Source of the DNA: Emiliania huxleyi CCMP1516
Taxonomy: Eukaryota; Haptophyta; Isochrysidales; Noelaerhabdaceae
Reading direction: 5' to 3'
DNA length: 64,000 nt
Assembly (NCBI RefSeq): GCF_000372725.1
Contig: NW_005202428.1
Coordinates: forward strand, 2,350,873 to 2,414,872
The first letter of the stretch is position 1, and each line of letters opens with the position of its first letter. Made by a program: the position numbers and the translations under genes. Of the stretch, positions 29,823 to 40,913 are shown in pieces. The notes beneath the pieces were generated by a model. The model saw nothing but the letters and a program-made list of their open reading frames with translations. It ran no database searches and had not been told where the DNA came from.

Positions 29823-31425
29823 TTAAACCGCCGCCGACTTCTCGTGGCTTCTCGCACGCCGCTTCGCAGCGAACGTGGACGTGCCACCTCCAGGGCCGGC
29901 GCCGTCAGAGGATCGGCCGCCTCGCCCACCCTTGCCCTTACCCTTACCCTTGCCCTTGCCCTTGCCGCCCTTGCCCTTCCCCCCGCCGCCCTTGCCCTTC
30001 TGCCCGCCGCCCTCACCCTCGCCGGTCGCCTCCTCCTGCTCCTTGCTCTTGCCGAACGGGTCCGACTCGGCGACGAACCGCCGCAGCACGCCCATGAGCC
30101 ACGCGGAGCGGTTGCGCACGCCGCTCAAGTTGAGGCCCGCCATCTCAGCAATGGCCGCCTGCACAGCGCCGGAGCGCGCGCACCGACGAGTCACGCGGCG
30201 CGTCTCTCTGGCTCGCCTCCAGGCCCGCTTGGCGTGACCCGGCCAGACCTCGGCCATATCTCGGCAATGTCTCTCGGCCATCTCTGTCTCGGCGCACACC
30301 TCGGCGACGGGCGGCGACACAGAGAGCAGAAACTCGACCGCGCGCTCGTCAAAGTCCTCGCGCGTCACCTGCCCCTCCTCCGCCTCGCACGCCGCCGGGA
30401 GAGCCTCCTCGACGAGCTCGCGCACCTGGGCGGTGGTCGAGGCGGCGGTCGAGGCGGCGGGGGGCGCGGGAGTGGGCAGAGGGGCGGCCGGCTCGGGCAT
30501 CTCTCAGACGCATCGGACGCATCTCGGACGCATCTCGGAGGTGTCGGACGCATCTCGGACGCATCTCGGAGGTGTCTCGGAATTTGTCTGGGACGCTTCT
30601 CGGAGGTGTCTCACCTTGCGCGACATCTGCGCGCCCTGCTTCTCGCGCAGAAGGCCGATCCGGCTCTGCCGCTTCTCGCACGCGGAGCCTCCGCCGACCG
30701 TCCGCTCGACGTTGATGCGCCGGCCGTAGAGACACGAGTGGTGTAGCCGCAGGGCAGAGTGCACCTGGGTTTAGGGTTAGGGTCAGGGTCAGGGTCAGGG
30801 TCAGGGTGAGAGGCACGAGGGGTGTAGCTGCAGGGCAAGAGTGGGACCTCCGACTCGGAGGAGAGCTCGACAAAGGCCATGCCGCGCGAGGCCCCGCTCT
30901 CGCGCTCGGTGAGGAGCCGCACCGACACCGGCGGGGCGCACACGGCCAGGAAGTGCGCCTGCGCGCGGCAGGTCAGGCGAGGGCTGGGGCCGTGGCTGGG
31001 GCCGTCGTGGCTGGTGCGGCTGGGAGCGAGGCCTCGACGTCCTTGGCGGTGGCCTTGTACGGCAGCTGCCCCACAAAGAGCGTGCAGGCCACGCGAGCAC
31101 CGCCGTCGGCTGGCGCCTCCTCGTCCGCTGAGGAGGCAGAGGCGACGGCTGCTGCGGGCTCCTCCTTGACTGCACGCTTCTTTGCCCGACGCTTGTCCGC
31201 GCCGCTGATCACCGCCGCGGCCTCCTCCTTGACTGCACGCTTCTTCCTCTTCTTCTCTTTTGGCTCCTGAATCTGAGTCGGGTCTCCCGCCTCCTTCTTC
31301 TTCTTCTTCTTCTTTGTGGGCGGTAGGTTTGCATCTGCGGAGATTGCCTCGGGCGGCCGCTTCTTCTTTCGCTTTTCAGGCTTACCCGCACGGTCCAGGC
31401 TCTTCTCGGTCATATGAGAAGGCAT
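29823..31425 (-). CDS. RRM protein, NOP6-like, with acidic helical domain
   Basis: Five exons: 31033-31425, 30848-30958, 30615-30764, 30300-30500 and 29823-30158, giving about 396 residues. The Lys-rich N-terminus (repeats of KKKKKKK and KKRAVKEE) is a probable nucleolar signal. A single RRM follows: RNP2 'CTLFVGQLPYKATAKDVEA', RNP1 'SRGMAFVEL', and 'ALRLHHSCLYGRRINVERT' plus GGG, the end typical of NOP6-type ribosome-biogenesis factors. The C-terminal part has 'AAIAEMAGLNLSGVRNRSAW' and 'LMGVLRRF', a motif like the acidic N-terminal domain of hnRNP Q/R proteins, then a (GK)n tail. Intron 1 has a GC donor after 'KDVE' and exactly restores 'EAHF'. A role in pre-rRNA processing is inferred. Confidence 0.8.
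30765..30812 (+). repeat. Telomere-like repeat inside an intron
   Basis: GGGTTTAGGGTTAGGGTCAG followed by further GGGTCA units. It lies in the intron between exons 2 and 3 of the RRM gene, right against the splice acceptor on the other strand. Confidence 0.7.
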
Positions 31426-31429
31426 GCTG

Positions 31430-34040
31430 AGCGGGCTGCGGCGTGCGGGAGGCGAGCCACTGAGTCTTCCGCTCTGAATTCTTTCAGCGACCGAGTATAG
31501 TCCGTGCCTCCGCCACCGCGCCTCGTGCCGAACCGGCAGAAGAATTTGCCGCAGATTCTAATGGATCCTCGCAGACGAAAGAAGAATTGTGCCGCACCCT
31601 CCCTTGGGTTGTCTGTTTTCTTTCTTTCTTTCTTTGCTGCGTCACAGCGAGAATTCTAATGGGATCCTCGCAGAGGTGTTTTCTGAGCAATGACGACCGT
31701 CGGTCAGTGCATGCACGGACCGCGGAGTTGCCCCTTAGTTAGTTAGTGTATGTATGTATCCCCGCTCCGCCCTCTGCTCCGCCGCTCCGTCCGCCGCTCC
31801 CTTCGCTGGACGCTGCGGTTGCTGACTGCACTCCAAGTGCTCCAAGTGCTGCTTCAAACCGCCCTGTCGCGGGAGTGACCCCATCCAGAGAGATGTATGC
31901 GATCGAGCCCGCGATCACGAGACTCGAGAGCCACTAAGCCGACGACATTCAGGACCTCGCCCAGCCGCTGGAATGGTCCGCCTCCACTCGACGCCTCCCA
32001 CCGTTCGCCCTGCCCGCCGCCGTCAGCGCCGCGCCCCCGCCGACGAACACGAGCGGATTCGGCATGTGGTGTGCGGCCGGCCCTGCGCCACCGCCACGCT
32101 CCCGGTGGTGTCGGTTAGCCTGACGCAATGAGACACGCTCCGCTCCAAAGCCTCCCGAACGTTCGATTCGCGGATTCGCCCCGTAACGTCTAACCGCCCG
32201 CCGCGCGGCCTGACTCACTCATCAACACCTCCCTAACCCGTAACGTCTCTAACCGCCCGCCGCGCATAACTGACTCCTCATCACCTCCCCCTTAGCCTAC
32301 CAACATGTACATGCACATGCAGGAAGGTGAAGAACAGTCAGGCTCGGACTGGACACCAGCGAGTGGGCATGCCCGGGACCTAGTGCGTCGGCCTGGAGGT
32401 TTTCGTCAGGACTTACTTCGGGTGCCCGCAAACGTCTCTCAATTGCGGGCGGTTGCACACACTGGTCACTGCTTTGATCCCCCCGCATAGACCTGCACAT
32501 ATGTCCGCCGCGGCGCAGCCGACTTTCGTGCACGGCGCGTCGCGCGTTTGGGTGATTGAATCAGCGCGGGGCTCTTGCAACCGGCGGCAACCCGCATCTG
32601 CAGCCGAGAGCGACAGTGACGAGGCCGAGGACGAGCTGCCGGGCCACTCGCTCTCGTGCTCACTCTCCTGCTCCAGAGCCAGAATAGCAGGTTGGGCGAT
32701 GCTGCTCCAGCCATCGCTGAGGTGCACCTGCGGTTCGACTGGCTCGCCGAACCACAACGACACTGCCGGCCTTCTGCAGCGAGATATCAGAATCTGCGCT
32801 CGAGGTCCTAGTGCATCTCCTAAGAATTGATAGGGAGGTGAGCAGCCGCCCTCGCCATGAGCCTGCCGCGCCCGGCTAAGCCCGGGGTGCCGGCTAGTCC
32901 TGTGCGATGCGGCACAGCCACCGAGCCCAGAACCGAGAGGGCGCTACCTGTTATCTCGTCTCTGATTGGAGTTCTACGTGGGTCAGATGAGGACGTGTCC
33001 AGTGCCTTCACGTGAGTCGATGTGCCCGCGCCGGGGAGTGGCATGGCTAGCTCATGCGCGTGTTTGCGCATGCAACCCCGGGTGGTTTGGAGGAACGGCG
33101 GGACCGATGCACAAGTAGGCTAGTTCCAGCGTAGTCGCCCCGGTCGCGGATAGCCAGGCTGTCCTGTCACACCTGCGGTGGGGAGTGCCGAGACTTGCCA
33201 AAAGGAGACAGCGTGTGTCTGTGGATTGGCCGTTAATAGTGCTGCATAGTCTCCACTGTGCGCTGTGAACAGAGTACCGTACCAACACCTCTCTCAGGAC
33301 CCCCGGGAGAGCGGCCGCACACCCGGCTCGGTGACCCGCTGCTCGGCTGCTCGGTGCTCGGTACCCCCCCTGCACATCTAAAGCCATCCCCCTGCTGCTG
33401 GGGGGGGGGGGGGGGGGGGGCATGGCTTTAGATGTGATGTGCAGGGGGGGTACCGCGAGCGGTGATGTGTGCAGCCGCTCCGGACGCATGAGGCATGTCC
33501 GGACGGTGCGGCTGCGCGCCTGGGGGTGCTGCCAGCAACCCCAGCGAACCAACCATCTCTGATCTCACCGCGGGGCGAGAGATTGAGAGCGCCGGGAGTG
33601 CGCGCCGAAGTAGAAACATGGCGCGGCAGCCGATTTCGGCGGGCGTCGCATCGACCTAACGTGGCGGGGGCAGCGGCCCCTATAAGCAATAAGGGCGCGC
33701 CGCACGCCGCAGCGGCAAGGTCGCTGTGCCTGTGCGTCCTTTCCCCCTTCTTGGCCTAGTACGATTGCACCATCGATTTCGCTGTCCGGGTCTCGGCCGA
33801 CTCGCGGAACGAGGACAACGTCAACGAGGATTACGGACGTGCGACGACGTACCCACATAGGGGGTGTCGACTGCCGACCCAGGGGGTCGGGGGTTTAAGT
33901 GCGCGGAACTTGGGGCAGCAACATCTCCTCCTGCAGCCTGTGGGCGGGCTGTCCCCCTTTCCCCAACTGTTTTCAAAAATTCGCTATACCCCCACGATAG
34001 ACGGCCGTCCTCGTGTAAGGAAGTCTCCTCGCTAGCGCGG
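31430..34040. other. Intergenic, no gene recognised; contains a hairpin
   Basis: I find no supported gene in these 2.6 kb. A fragment of the family A end (CCCTTGGGTTGTCTGTTTTC and TTTCT repeats) is at 31600-31640. An inverted repeat with ~28-nt arms lies at 33363-33463: GGTACCCCCCCTGCACATCT on the left and its complement on the right, around a long poly-G run. Confidence 0.5.
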
Positions 34041-34041
34041 G

Positions 34042-35475
34042 ATGTCGGCCCTCAACGCCAGGGACAAACTACTCGACGAGAGCCAGGCCAGGTATGAGGG
34101 CGGTCGCTCGGCGCCGGGCGCGCCGCGCCTGCAGACGCTCACAACCCTCTCGATGGGAGTGCTGGTCGGCGCAGCTGCTGTCCTCGGCGCGAGCCGCTTC
34201 ACCTCTCCGGCAGCCGTCACCATGGCTGCGGTTCCGCCGGCCGACGGGCAAACTTCGGAGCTTACTGGAGCAATCTCGACGCTTCACTCGCTCGTGAAGG
34301 ACCTGCAAGCCGAGGTGGGAGACATGAAGCGGCAGGCGGGGCTTCGCACCCCTCTGAAGGCAAAGCCAAAGGCCAAGGGCCCGGCCACGATTTCAGAGAT
34401 GACGGAGACCTGCTCGTGCTCGGCCGGCGGCCCCACGCCCTGCGTCTGCCCCGGTGCCAAGGGCGGATCAAGGCTCGTTTACCCCACCGATGACTACACG
34501 AACTACGAGAACGGGACCTATGCATCCCCCTATGGCTACCCACCTCGCGACATGATCGGCTACGGAAGAAATTACACCACCTTTCAGCCCAAGTGGCCGG
34601 GCGGCGCGAAGCTTGCGCTGAGCTTCGTCATGAACTACGAGGAGGGGGGAGAGAACTGCGTCCTTCACGGCGACGAGTTCTCGGAAAATCTTCTCTCGGA
34701 GATTGTAGGGGAGCGCAAGATTGTCGGAGAGCGCAACATGAACATGGAGAGTCTGTACGAGTATGGCAGCCGGGCGGGCTTCTGGCGCGTCCACAAGCTC
34801 TTCAAGGAGCGGGGCATGGTGCTCACCGTGTTCGCCGTCGCCATGGCGCTCAGCCGCAACCCGGACGTCGCCAAAGCTATGGTGGAGGCGGGCTTTGAGG
34901 TCGCCACCCACGGCTACCGCTGGATCGACTACCAGAACGTGCCCGAGGAGGAGGAGCGCAAGCACATCAAGGCGGCGGTGGAGATTCAGAAGCGCGTCGT
35001 CGGCTACCGGCCGATGGGCATCTACCAGGGCAAGCCGAACGAGCGGACGCGCCGGCTCATCATCGAGGAGGGCGGCTTCCTGTGGGACGCCGACGCCTAC
35101 AGCGACGACCTGCCCTTCTGGAACTTTGACGAGGGCAAGCCGTGGCTCATCATCCCGTACACGCTGACGAACAACGACATGGTCTTTGTGCGCGGCGCGA
35201 ACTTCCCCCACGAGGAGGCCTTCTTCCTTCACCTGGCGGGTGCGTTCGACCAGCTCCTGAAGGAGGGCCGCGAGGGCACGCCCAAGATGATGAACGTGGG
35301 CCTGCACTGCCGCATTGTGGGCCAGCCCGGCCGCGCGATCGGCCTGGCTCGATTCCTGGACTACGTGAAGAAGCACGGCGACGAGGTCTGGGTCACGACG
35401 CGGACGGAAATCGCCAAGCACTGGCACAAGCACCACTACCCCACCAAGACATCGGGATGGGAGCAGTGGGGCTAG
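34042..35475 (+). CDS. puuE: Allantoinase, PuuE type (polysaccharide deacetylase fold)
   Basis: A single uninterrupted frame of 477 codons. After a short cytosolic tail, residues ~33-53 form one membrane or signal-anchor helix ('LTTLSMGVLVGAAAVLGASR'). A coiled linker and a Cys-rich patch follow, then the catalytic domain from about residue 150. Diagnostic motifs are 'YGYPPRDMIGYGRNY', 'LALSFVMNYEEGGEN', 'MESLYEYGSRAGFWRVHKLF', 'ATHGYRWIDYQ', 'LWDADAYSDDLPFWNFDE', 'IPYTLTNNDMVF', 'MNVGLHCRIVGQPGRA' and 'IAKHWHKHHYP'. PuuE hydrolyses allantoin to allantoate in purine catabolism. The lack of introns in a window where nearly every gene has them, and the bacterial-type family, suggest acquisition from bacteria or a retrocopy. 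The membrane anchor is not usual for bacterial PuuE. Confidence 0.92.
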   Translation: MSALNARDKLLDESQARYEGGRSAPGAPRLQTLTTLSMGVLVGAAAVLGASRFTSPAAVTMAAVPPADGQTSELTGAISTLHSLVKDLQAEVGDMKRQAGLRTPLKAKPKAKGPATISEMTETCSCSAGGPTPCVCPGAKGGSRLVYPTDDYTNYENGTYASPYGYPPRDMIGYGRNYTTFQPKWPGGAKLALSFVMNYEEGGENCVLHGDEFSENLLSEIVGERKIVGERNMNMESLYEYGSRAGFWRVHKLFKERGMVLTVFAVAMALSRNPDVAKAMVEAGFEVATHGYRWIDYQNVPEEEERKHIKAAVEIQKRVVGYRPMGIYQGKPNERTRRLIIEEGGFLWDADAYSDDLPFWNFDEGKPWLIIPYTLTNNDMVFVRGANFPHEEAFFLHLAGAFDQLLKEGREGTPKMMNVGLHCRIVGQPGRAIGLARFLDYVKKHGDEVWVTTRTEIAKHWHKHHYPTKTSGWEQWG

Positions 35476-35784
35476 TGGCGTGATCGATCATGGGCACGGG
35501 CAGCGCGATGACCGGCCCGGCCCACCCCCAGCTCGCACCAGAGCGGGCGACCGAGGGGACCCGGGAGTGCCGTCGCATGCTTTCTTGTGCGATTGATTGA
35601 GGTCCGGCGAAAGTCGTGGATGAGATTAGGACTACGGATTCGTAGTTCTCCCGCGCCCCTTTTTGGTTTCTCGAGATTGTGTTTAGTGACAGAATTTTAC
35701 AACAAAACTCTCTCGCACAACACTGGGCATGGGACTCTGGCGCGCGCACTAGCACTTCACTAACACCAGGTATAGAAAGAAGAG

Positions 35785-35876
35785 GGACCGGCCCCAGCTT
35801 CGGCTGAGGGCTGACAAGCTGCCGAGCGCGCCCAAGGATCTCTCGGTGAGAGTCGTGATTTCTTGTTGGTTCTCAA

Positions 35877-35880
<4 letters not shown>
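35785..35880 (+). repeat. Dispersed repeat family C, copy 3 (partial)
   Basis: GGACCGGCCCCAGCTTCGGC through GTGATTTCTTGTTGGTTCTC, matching the 3' two thirds of the copies at 19.6 and 26.9 kb. Confidence 0.85.

Positions 35881-35963
<83 letters not shown>
35878..35963. repeat. (CT)n microsatellite
   Basis: More than 80 bp of pure CT dinucleotide, abutting the family C copy. Confidence 0.98.
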
Positions 35964-35967
<4 letters not shown>

Positions 35968-36125
35968 AGGTATACTACGTAGTGATAGGAAATAAGCCCC
36001 CCCTCCGGTTTTTGCCTCGCTCCTCCACCTGGCGCCAGCCCTCCAGGTGTGGCGAGGGGGGCGGGGCAGGTGGCTTGGAGGGGGCCGAAGCCACCTGGTG
36101 CCACCCGAGCGCTCACATGGCCACA

Positions 36126-36362
36126 GGCGGCGTTTGTTTGGAATCTACTCCAGGTGCTTTTTGCACTGTTTTGCCCATTCCACAGGCGGCGTAAGCCATC
36201 TGCTCCAGGTGCTTTTTGGACTGTTTTGCCCATGTCCAGAGGCGGCGTAAGCCATCTGCTCCAGGTGCTTCTTGCGCACTGTTTTTCCCATCCATGTCCA
36301 CAGGCGGCGTAAGGCATCTGCTCCAGGTGCTTTTTGGACTGTTTTGCTCATGGAGCAAGTGG
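36126..36362 (+). repeat. ~56-62 bp tandem repeat, four units
   Basis: Units begin at about 36126, 36185, 36241 and 36303. Each starts GGCGGCGT and contains CATCTGCTCCAGGTGCTT (TCTACTCCAGGTGCTT in the first) and CTGTTTTGCCCAT or a close variant. Differences are a few substitutions and short insertions. Confidence 0.9.
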
Positions 36363-36499
36363 CTAAAGCCACGTGAGTGAGTGAGTGCACGCACACACAC
36401 ACACCACCCTTAAGCCACCTGCTCGCAAGCTAGAAAAAAGAAACCGCGCCTGCTGCCGCTGCTGCTGCTGCCCAGCTCCCGCGAAGCCAGCCCCGCGAT

Positions 36500-39400
36500 C
36501 GCTCTCCCTCCGCCTCCAACAGGCGTCGCGGCGTGCCTCGCCGCCCCGGTAGGTCGCCTCACTCACCTGTGTGCGCTGGCCGGTGACGGCACCGTGCTGC
36601 TCTTGTCTTCCCCCGCTCAACCGTCGCCGCGCGGCCCGCTCGCTCCACCGGTGGTCGTGCAACGGATTTCCTTCCCATCGCAAGCGGCTCCACGCACGGT
36701 GGCGTGCTCCCGTGATGGAACGTTACTCGTAGCAGCGGGTGGCAGCTCCATCTCTCTCTTTGTCGTCTGTCTCGAGGCAACGCCTCCGATGCCTCTCTCC
36801 CTGCACAACGCTGCCGCCGCCGCCGCCGCCGCGGCGGGCCAGTTCCCACATGCCTCTCTTCGCTGGCGTTCGCCGCTCCGCTTCAATGCCCAGGCCATTG
36901 CAGTCACTCCGTCTGCGGGCTCCGGCGTCACGGCGCAAGGCCTCGTCGCCGTCGCCGGCAGCATGGGTGTGCTGCTCGTGCAGAGCGGCGGCAGTGTGGG
37001 CAGAGGAGACTCGCCCTCCACCACAGCAGCGGCGGATCCGGCGGGGCCCGCCCCTGAGGCGGCAGCGGAGCCTGCAGAGGCGATGGCAGCGGCGGCACAC
37101 GCGGGGAAGGAGACCAGCAGAGGAGCCTCTGCGGAAGCCACCGCACACGGCCTGCTGCTGCGGGCGTGCCAAGCCGTCTGCCGGAAAGCTTCCCAGAACC
37201 TGCTCGGAACGTTCCTGTAGGCGGCCGACTGCTGCTCACGGGCCGCGCTGTCGGTGCCGTGGCGTTTGATGCCTCTGGCTGCCGCCTTGCAGCGGCGACG
37301 ATGGACGGCGCGGTGTACTGCTTCGAGATGACGTCGACAGCCGCGCCGGCGCGAGCCCGCCCCGCCGCGTCGGTTTGCGCGCGCGCGTGCTGGTGCGCGC
37401 GGCTGCCGCCGCAGCTGGAGCGGCCGTGCTGCGTCGCCTTCTCGCCTCCCCCGCCACAGGCGTCGGTGCGGATCCCGTCCCGCCCCGCCCTTCCGCGTGG
37501 GCGAGAGGCTGGAGAGACTTGCTCTTCGAGACCTGCTCTTTGAGACTTGCTTGTAGGCGGGGCGGGGGAGCGGCTGCGGAGAGCGGCTAGCGCTGGTTGG
37601 GTGGAGCGGGCACGTGGCGCTGCTCGCTGCCTCGCCGACGGAGGGGCGCGGCGAGGCGGCGGCCCGCGGCCCTAGATGCGGCACTCCCTCCCCTCCACCT
37701 CGAGACCTCGAGACGACCCGTGCCTGCCGCACTCGGAAGGGGCTGCCGCTGCAGCCGCTGCGGCTCTGTCCCGCTCTTGCCTTGCCGCGAGGCGAGGGGG
37801 ACGCGAGGCCGTGCTCCCCCCCCCACCCTTCAGCCCCCCGACTCGTGCGCCAGGCCGGCGACGCGAGCAGCGACGGCGACGGCGCGGACGCCTCCGCCCT
37901 GGCGTCTCCAGAGAGCTGGCGCACCCCCCCCCTCCCTCCCCCTCCCCGAAGCCCCGCCTCCTCTCCTCCCTCTCCCCACCCTTCGCCCCCGACCTGCACC
38001 GCTGCAGGCGGCTCCTCGCCTGCGACGCCCCGCCCGAGCTTGCGCTCGGCCCTGCCCCGCCCGCCGCCGCCGGCTCGGCGCACCTCGCGTGGTGCGAGAT
38101 TACCCGAGATTACCCGAGATTACCCGAGATTACCCGAGATTACCCGAGATTACCCGCCCGAGAGGACCTGAGAGGACCCGAGAGGACCCGAGAGGACCCG
38201 AGTGCACTTCGCGTGGCGCGGCCTCTCCGCGTGCTGCGAGAAGTGGCCGCAGTAGCGCCCTCGCGACGCCTCGCCGCTGCGCCGGCAGGTGCTCGTCGCC
38301 GCATGCGTCCCGCCTCTTGCTCGCATCGCACCGAGCCGCCTCCGCCTCCACCGCCGCCTCTGCCACCGCCGCTTCGCCTCCGCCGCCGCTCCGCTTCGTG
38401 CGGGACGGCGCAGCGAGAGGCTGCGGTGCGGAGGAGCTGCTTGTGGCGGAAGAGCTGCTTGGTGGCGGCGCGGTGTCGGGCAGGCGGGTAGAAGTGCCCC
38501 GGGTCGAGGTGCGGGGCCTCTGCATCGGACTCGTTCCGGACGGGCCGCGCCGGCGCGGGGAGCTGGGCGCGGCAGCGGAGGCAGCCGCCGCAGCGCAGGC
38601 GAGCCCACCGCCGACGGAGCACGAGGGGTCGGCCAACGAGGGGGAGGTGAGATGGTGACCCGAGATTACCCGAGATTGCCCGAGATTGCTACCCGAGATG
38701 GCCCGCACTTTCGCACATCTAGCCCACCCCTCCTCTCCACCACAGCCACCGCCGACCCCACCGCCACCGCCTCCACCCCCTCCGCCGTCGCCTCCGCCCC
38801 CCGGCTGCAGATCCCGCCCACACCTGGCCTGCGTGCCACCCCTCCCCCAGCCACCCCCAGCCACCCCTCCCCGTGCCACCCCTCCCCCAGACACCCCTCC
38901 TCGAGGTCGTGTGCTGGCTCTGCGCCGACGGAGCCCTCCACTGCCACCCGCTCTGGCCTTTTCGCCCGCTCGCCCCACCCGCTGCGTCGCGCGGGGCGGC
39001 GGGGCGGGGGGCGGGCGGGCCTTTGGGGCTCTGGCCTTCGGGGGGCAGCGTGGCTCGGCTGCTGCCGTGCGCCTTCTCTCCTCGTGAGCTGCTCGACGCC
39101 GCCGTCCTCTCCGTCCGCCAGAGAGGAGGCGAGGCCGGAGGAGGAGGCGAGGCCGGGGGAGGAGGAGGAGAGCGAGAGCAGGGCCTCGCTTGCGCGCTCC
39201 GCGTCGACCACGCGGAGGCGGAGCTGCCCGAGGTGTGCTCGAGATTCGCCGAGACTCGCCGAGATCCGCCGCCCTCCCTTGTCCCTCTCGAGCCCCACGG
39301 CTCGCCAGGCGAGCTCGGAAGCGCTTCTCGAGTGGATGCTCGGCGAGGAGCACCGCCGGAGAGGGCGGTGCAGCCGGGCATGCGAGCCGCTCGCCGCCCG

Positions 39401-40488
39401 GGCGGCGGAGGGGGGCGAGCCGGAGGGGGGAGGCGCGGCCCCGCTCGTCGTGCTGGGCGCGCGTCGCGTCTCGCGCCGCCTCGGCTCCACGCCCCGTCTC
39501 TCCTCTACTCTGGCCGCCGCTCTCTTGCAGGCGCGTCGCACCTCGCCCTCCTCTCGGACGGACTCGTGCAGCACCGGGCGAGCCGGCACAGCCCTCTCCG
39601 CGCGGCCCTCGCCACCGGCGCCACGCCTCCGCTCCCCCGTGCTAGGAGCGGAGGCGAGCGTCGGCCTGGGCCTCGCGGTTGGTCGCACACCGCGCAGACG
39701 CGGCCGCAGTCGTGGGCGAGCGCTGCTCCTTCCGCCATCGCCCCGCCCGCCCCACCTTGCTCCACGCTCGTCGCCGCCGCCCCGTCGCAGGGGACTGGCT
39801 GCTCCTGCTCGACGTCCCCACCGGCGCGCTCTGCTCGTGCCCGCTGGCGGCCGGCGCGGAGCAGGAGCAGGTCTGCGCACCGCTGCCATCTTTGGGGGCC
39901 GACATGCGCGCCATCGGCGGGGCAGCCGCCCGCTGCCCCCGGATGAGCGCCGTGCTGCCGGACGCGTCCCACGGACGGCGCTTCACGGTGCTCCGCGCCG
40001 TGCTTCTCTCGTCGCCAGGCGGCGGCGGCGGCACGCGCGCTCGCTACTGTCTCTCTCGCGGTCAGCTGGACGCCGGTTTTTGGGGGGGGAGGGGTCGCCG
40101 CACGTTTGTGACATGGCGGCGGCGTTCTCGCATAGGAGAGCTGGACGAGCGCGGCAAGGTCGTTTGGATCCCCACAGAGGGTCGCTCCGGCGACCGCCCC
40201 GCACTCCCCGACAGTACGATCTTGCGTGCGCCGTGGACGTGGGAGAGCGCCCCGTGGCCGGTGGGTGCGTGCGACGGGACGCTTCTCTTCGAGCACTCTT
40301 CTCCGGACGAGGTGGAGGTGGAGTGGACGTGCTGCGACGCCGAGACACAAGCGTTTGCTGTGCTCGCAGGCAGCATGCTGCCCAGTGGGCTCTGCGGCGC
40401 CGAGGCGGTGCGCGAGGCGACGTCGCTGACTGCTCATATCACGAGCCGACGCGGCCAGGGCAAGGTTGCAAGTAGTAGCGCGACCTGA
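36500..40488 (+). CDS. Putative beta-propeller (WD40-like) protein, multi-exon
   Basis: Several plus-strand stretches look like propeller blades of one long gene: 'LTHLCALAGDGTVLLLSSP' and 'RTVACSRDGTLLVAAGGSSI' (36550-36760), 'GAVAFDASGCRLAAATMDGA' with VYCF after it (37250-37330), 'VCWLCADGALHCHPLWPF' (38910-38965), 'SHLALLSDGLVQH' (39535-39575) and 'VAGDWLLLLDVPTGALCSCP' (39790-39850). The final stretch runs to a stop at 40486-40488. Between them lie low-complexity introns, one made of ACCCGAGATT repeats (38096-38160, again at 38655-38700). I could not fix all the exon boundaries or the true start, and no specific family was recognised. Confidence 0.4.
38096..38205 (+). repeat. CGAGATTACC / CGAGAGGACC minisatellite in an intron
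   Basis: About six units of CGAGATTACC and four of CGAGAGGACC in tandem. A shorter run of the first unit recurs at 38655-38700 in another presumed intron of the same gene. Confidence 0.9.
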
Positions 40489-40913
40489 GCGGAGATGTGG
40501 AGCTCGTACTGTTGTAACTCGTCGGTAGAAAAGCCGTAGTAACATTGAGACGTTAGTGCTTAGTCGGCAAAGTGGTAAGTGCATGATGTTGATGAGGACT
40601 TCTAGTAAGCACTGCACCTCAAAAGCTCTATCGTTTATTCTCTGTTGTCGCGGGGGTTCGTAGCAACACACCCGCACACAACGATGCATGTGTCTAGTAA
40701 TCGACGATGCACGTGACGCTGGTGAAATCGCTGCTCCGCGCGGCCACCTCGGTCCTCGCGCGCGGCTCTCTCGACGCGAGAGGGTGGCGCACCGCGCCCC
40801 TCTCGGCTGCCACCCGCGCCGTCTTCGGAGCAGCAGCGACCCCCCCCGCCTCACCCCCCCTTCCACCACCCCCCTTTCCCCTAGACCCCTTCCCCAGACC
40901 CCCGGAGAGGAGC
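40489..40913. other. Convergent intergenic region
   Basis: Space between the stop of the plus-strand propeller candidate and the stop of the minus-strand BASS gene. It is AT-richer around 40500-40690 and has no supported gene. Confidence 0.45.

Noticed and set aside
36617..38083. A 488-codon minus-strand frame opposite the propeller candidate
   Set aside because: Composition is low-complexity Arg/Gly/Ser, with no motif. The plus strand shows repeated blade-like motifs.
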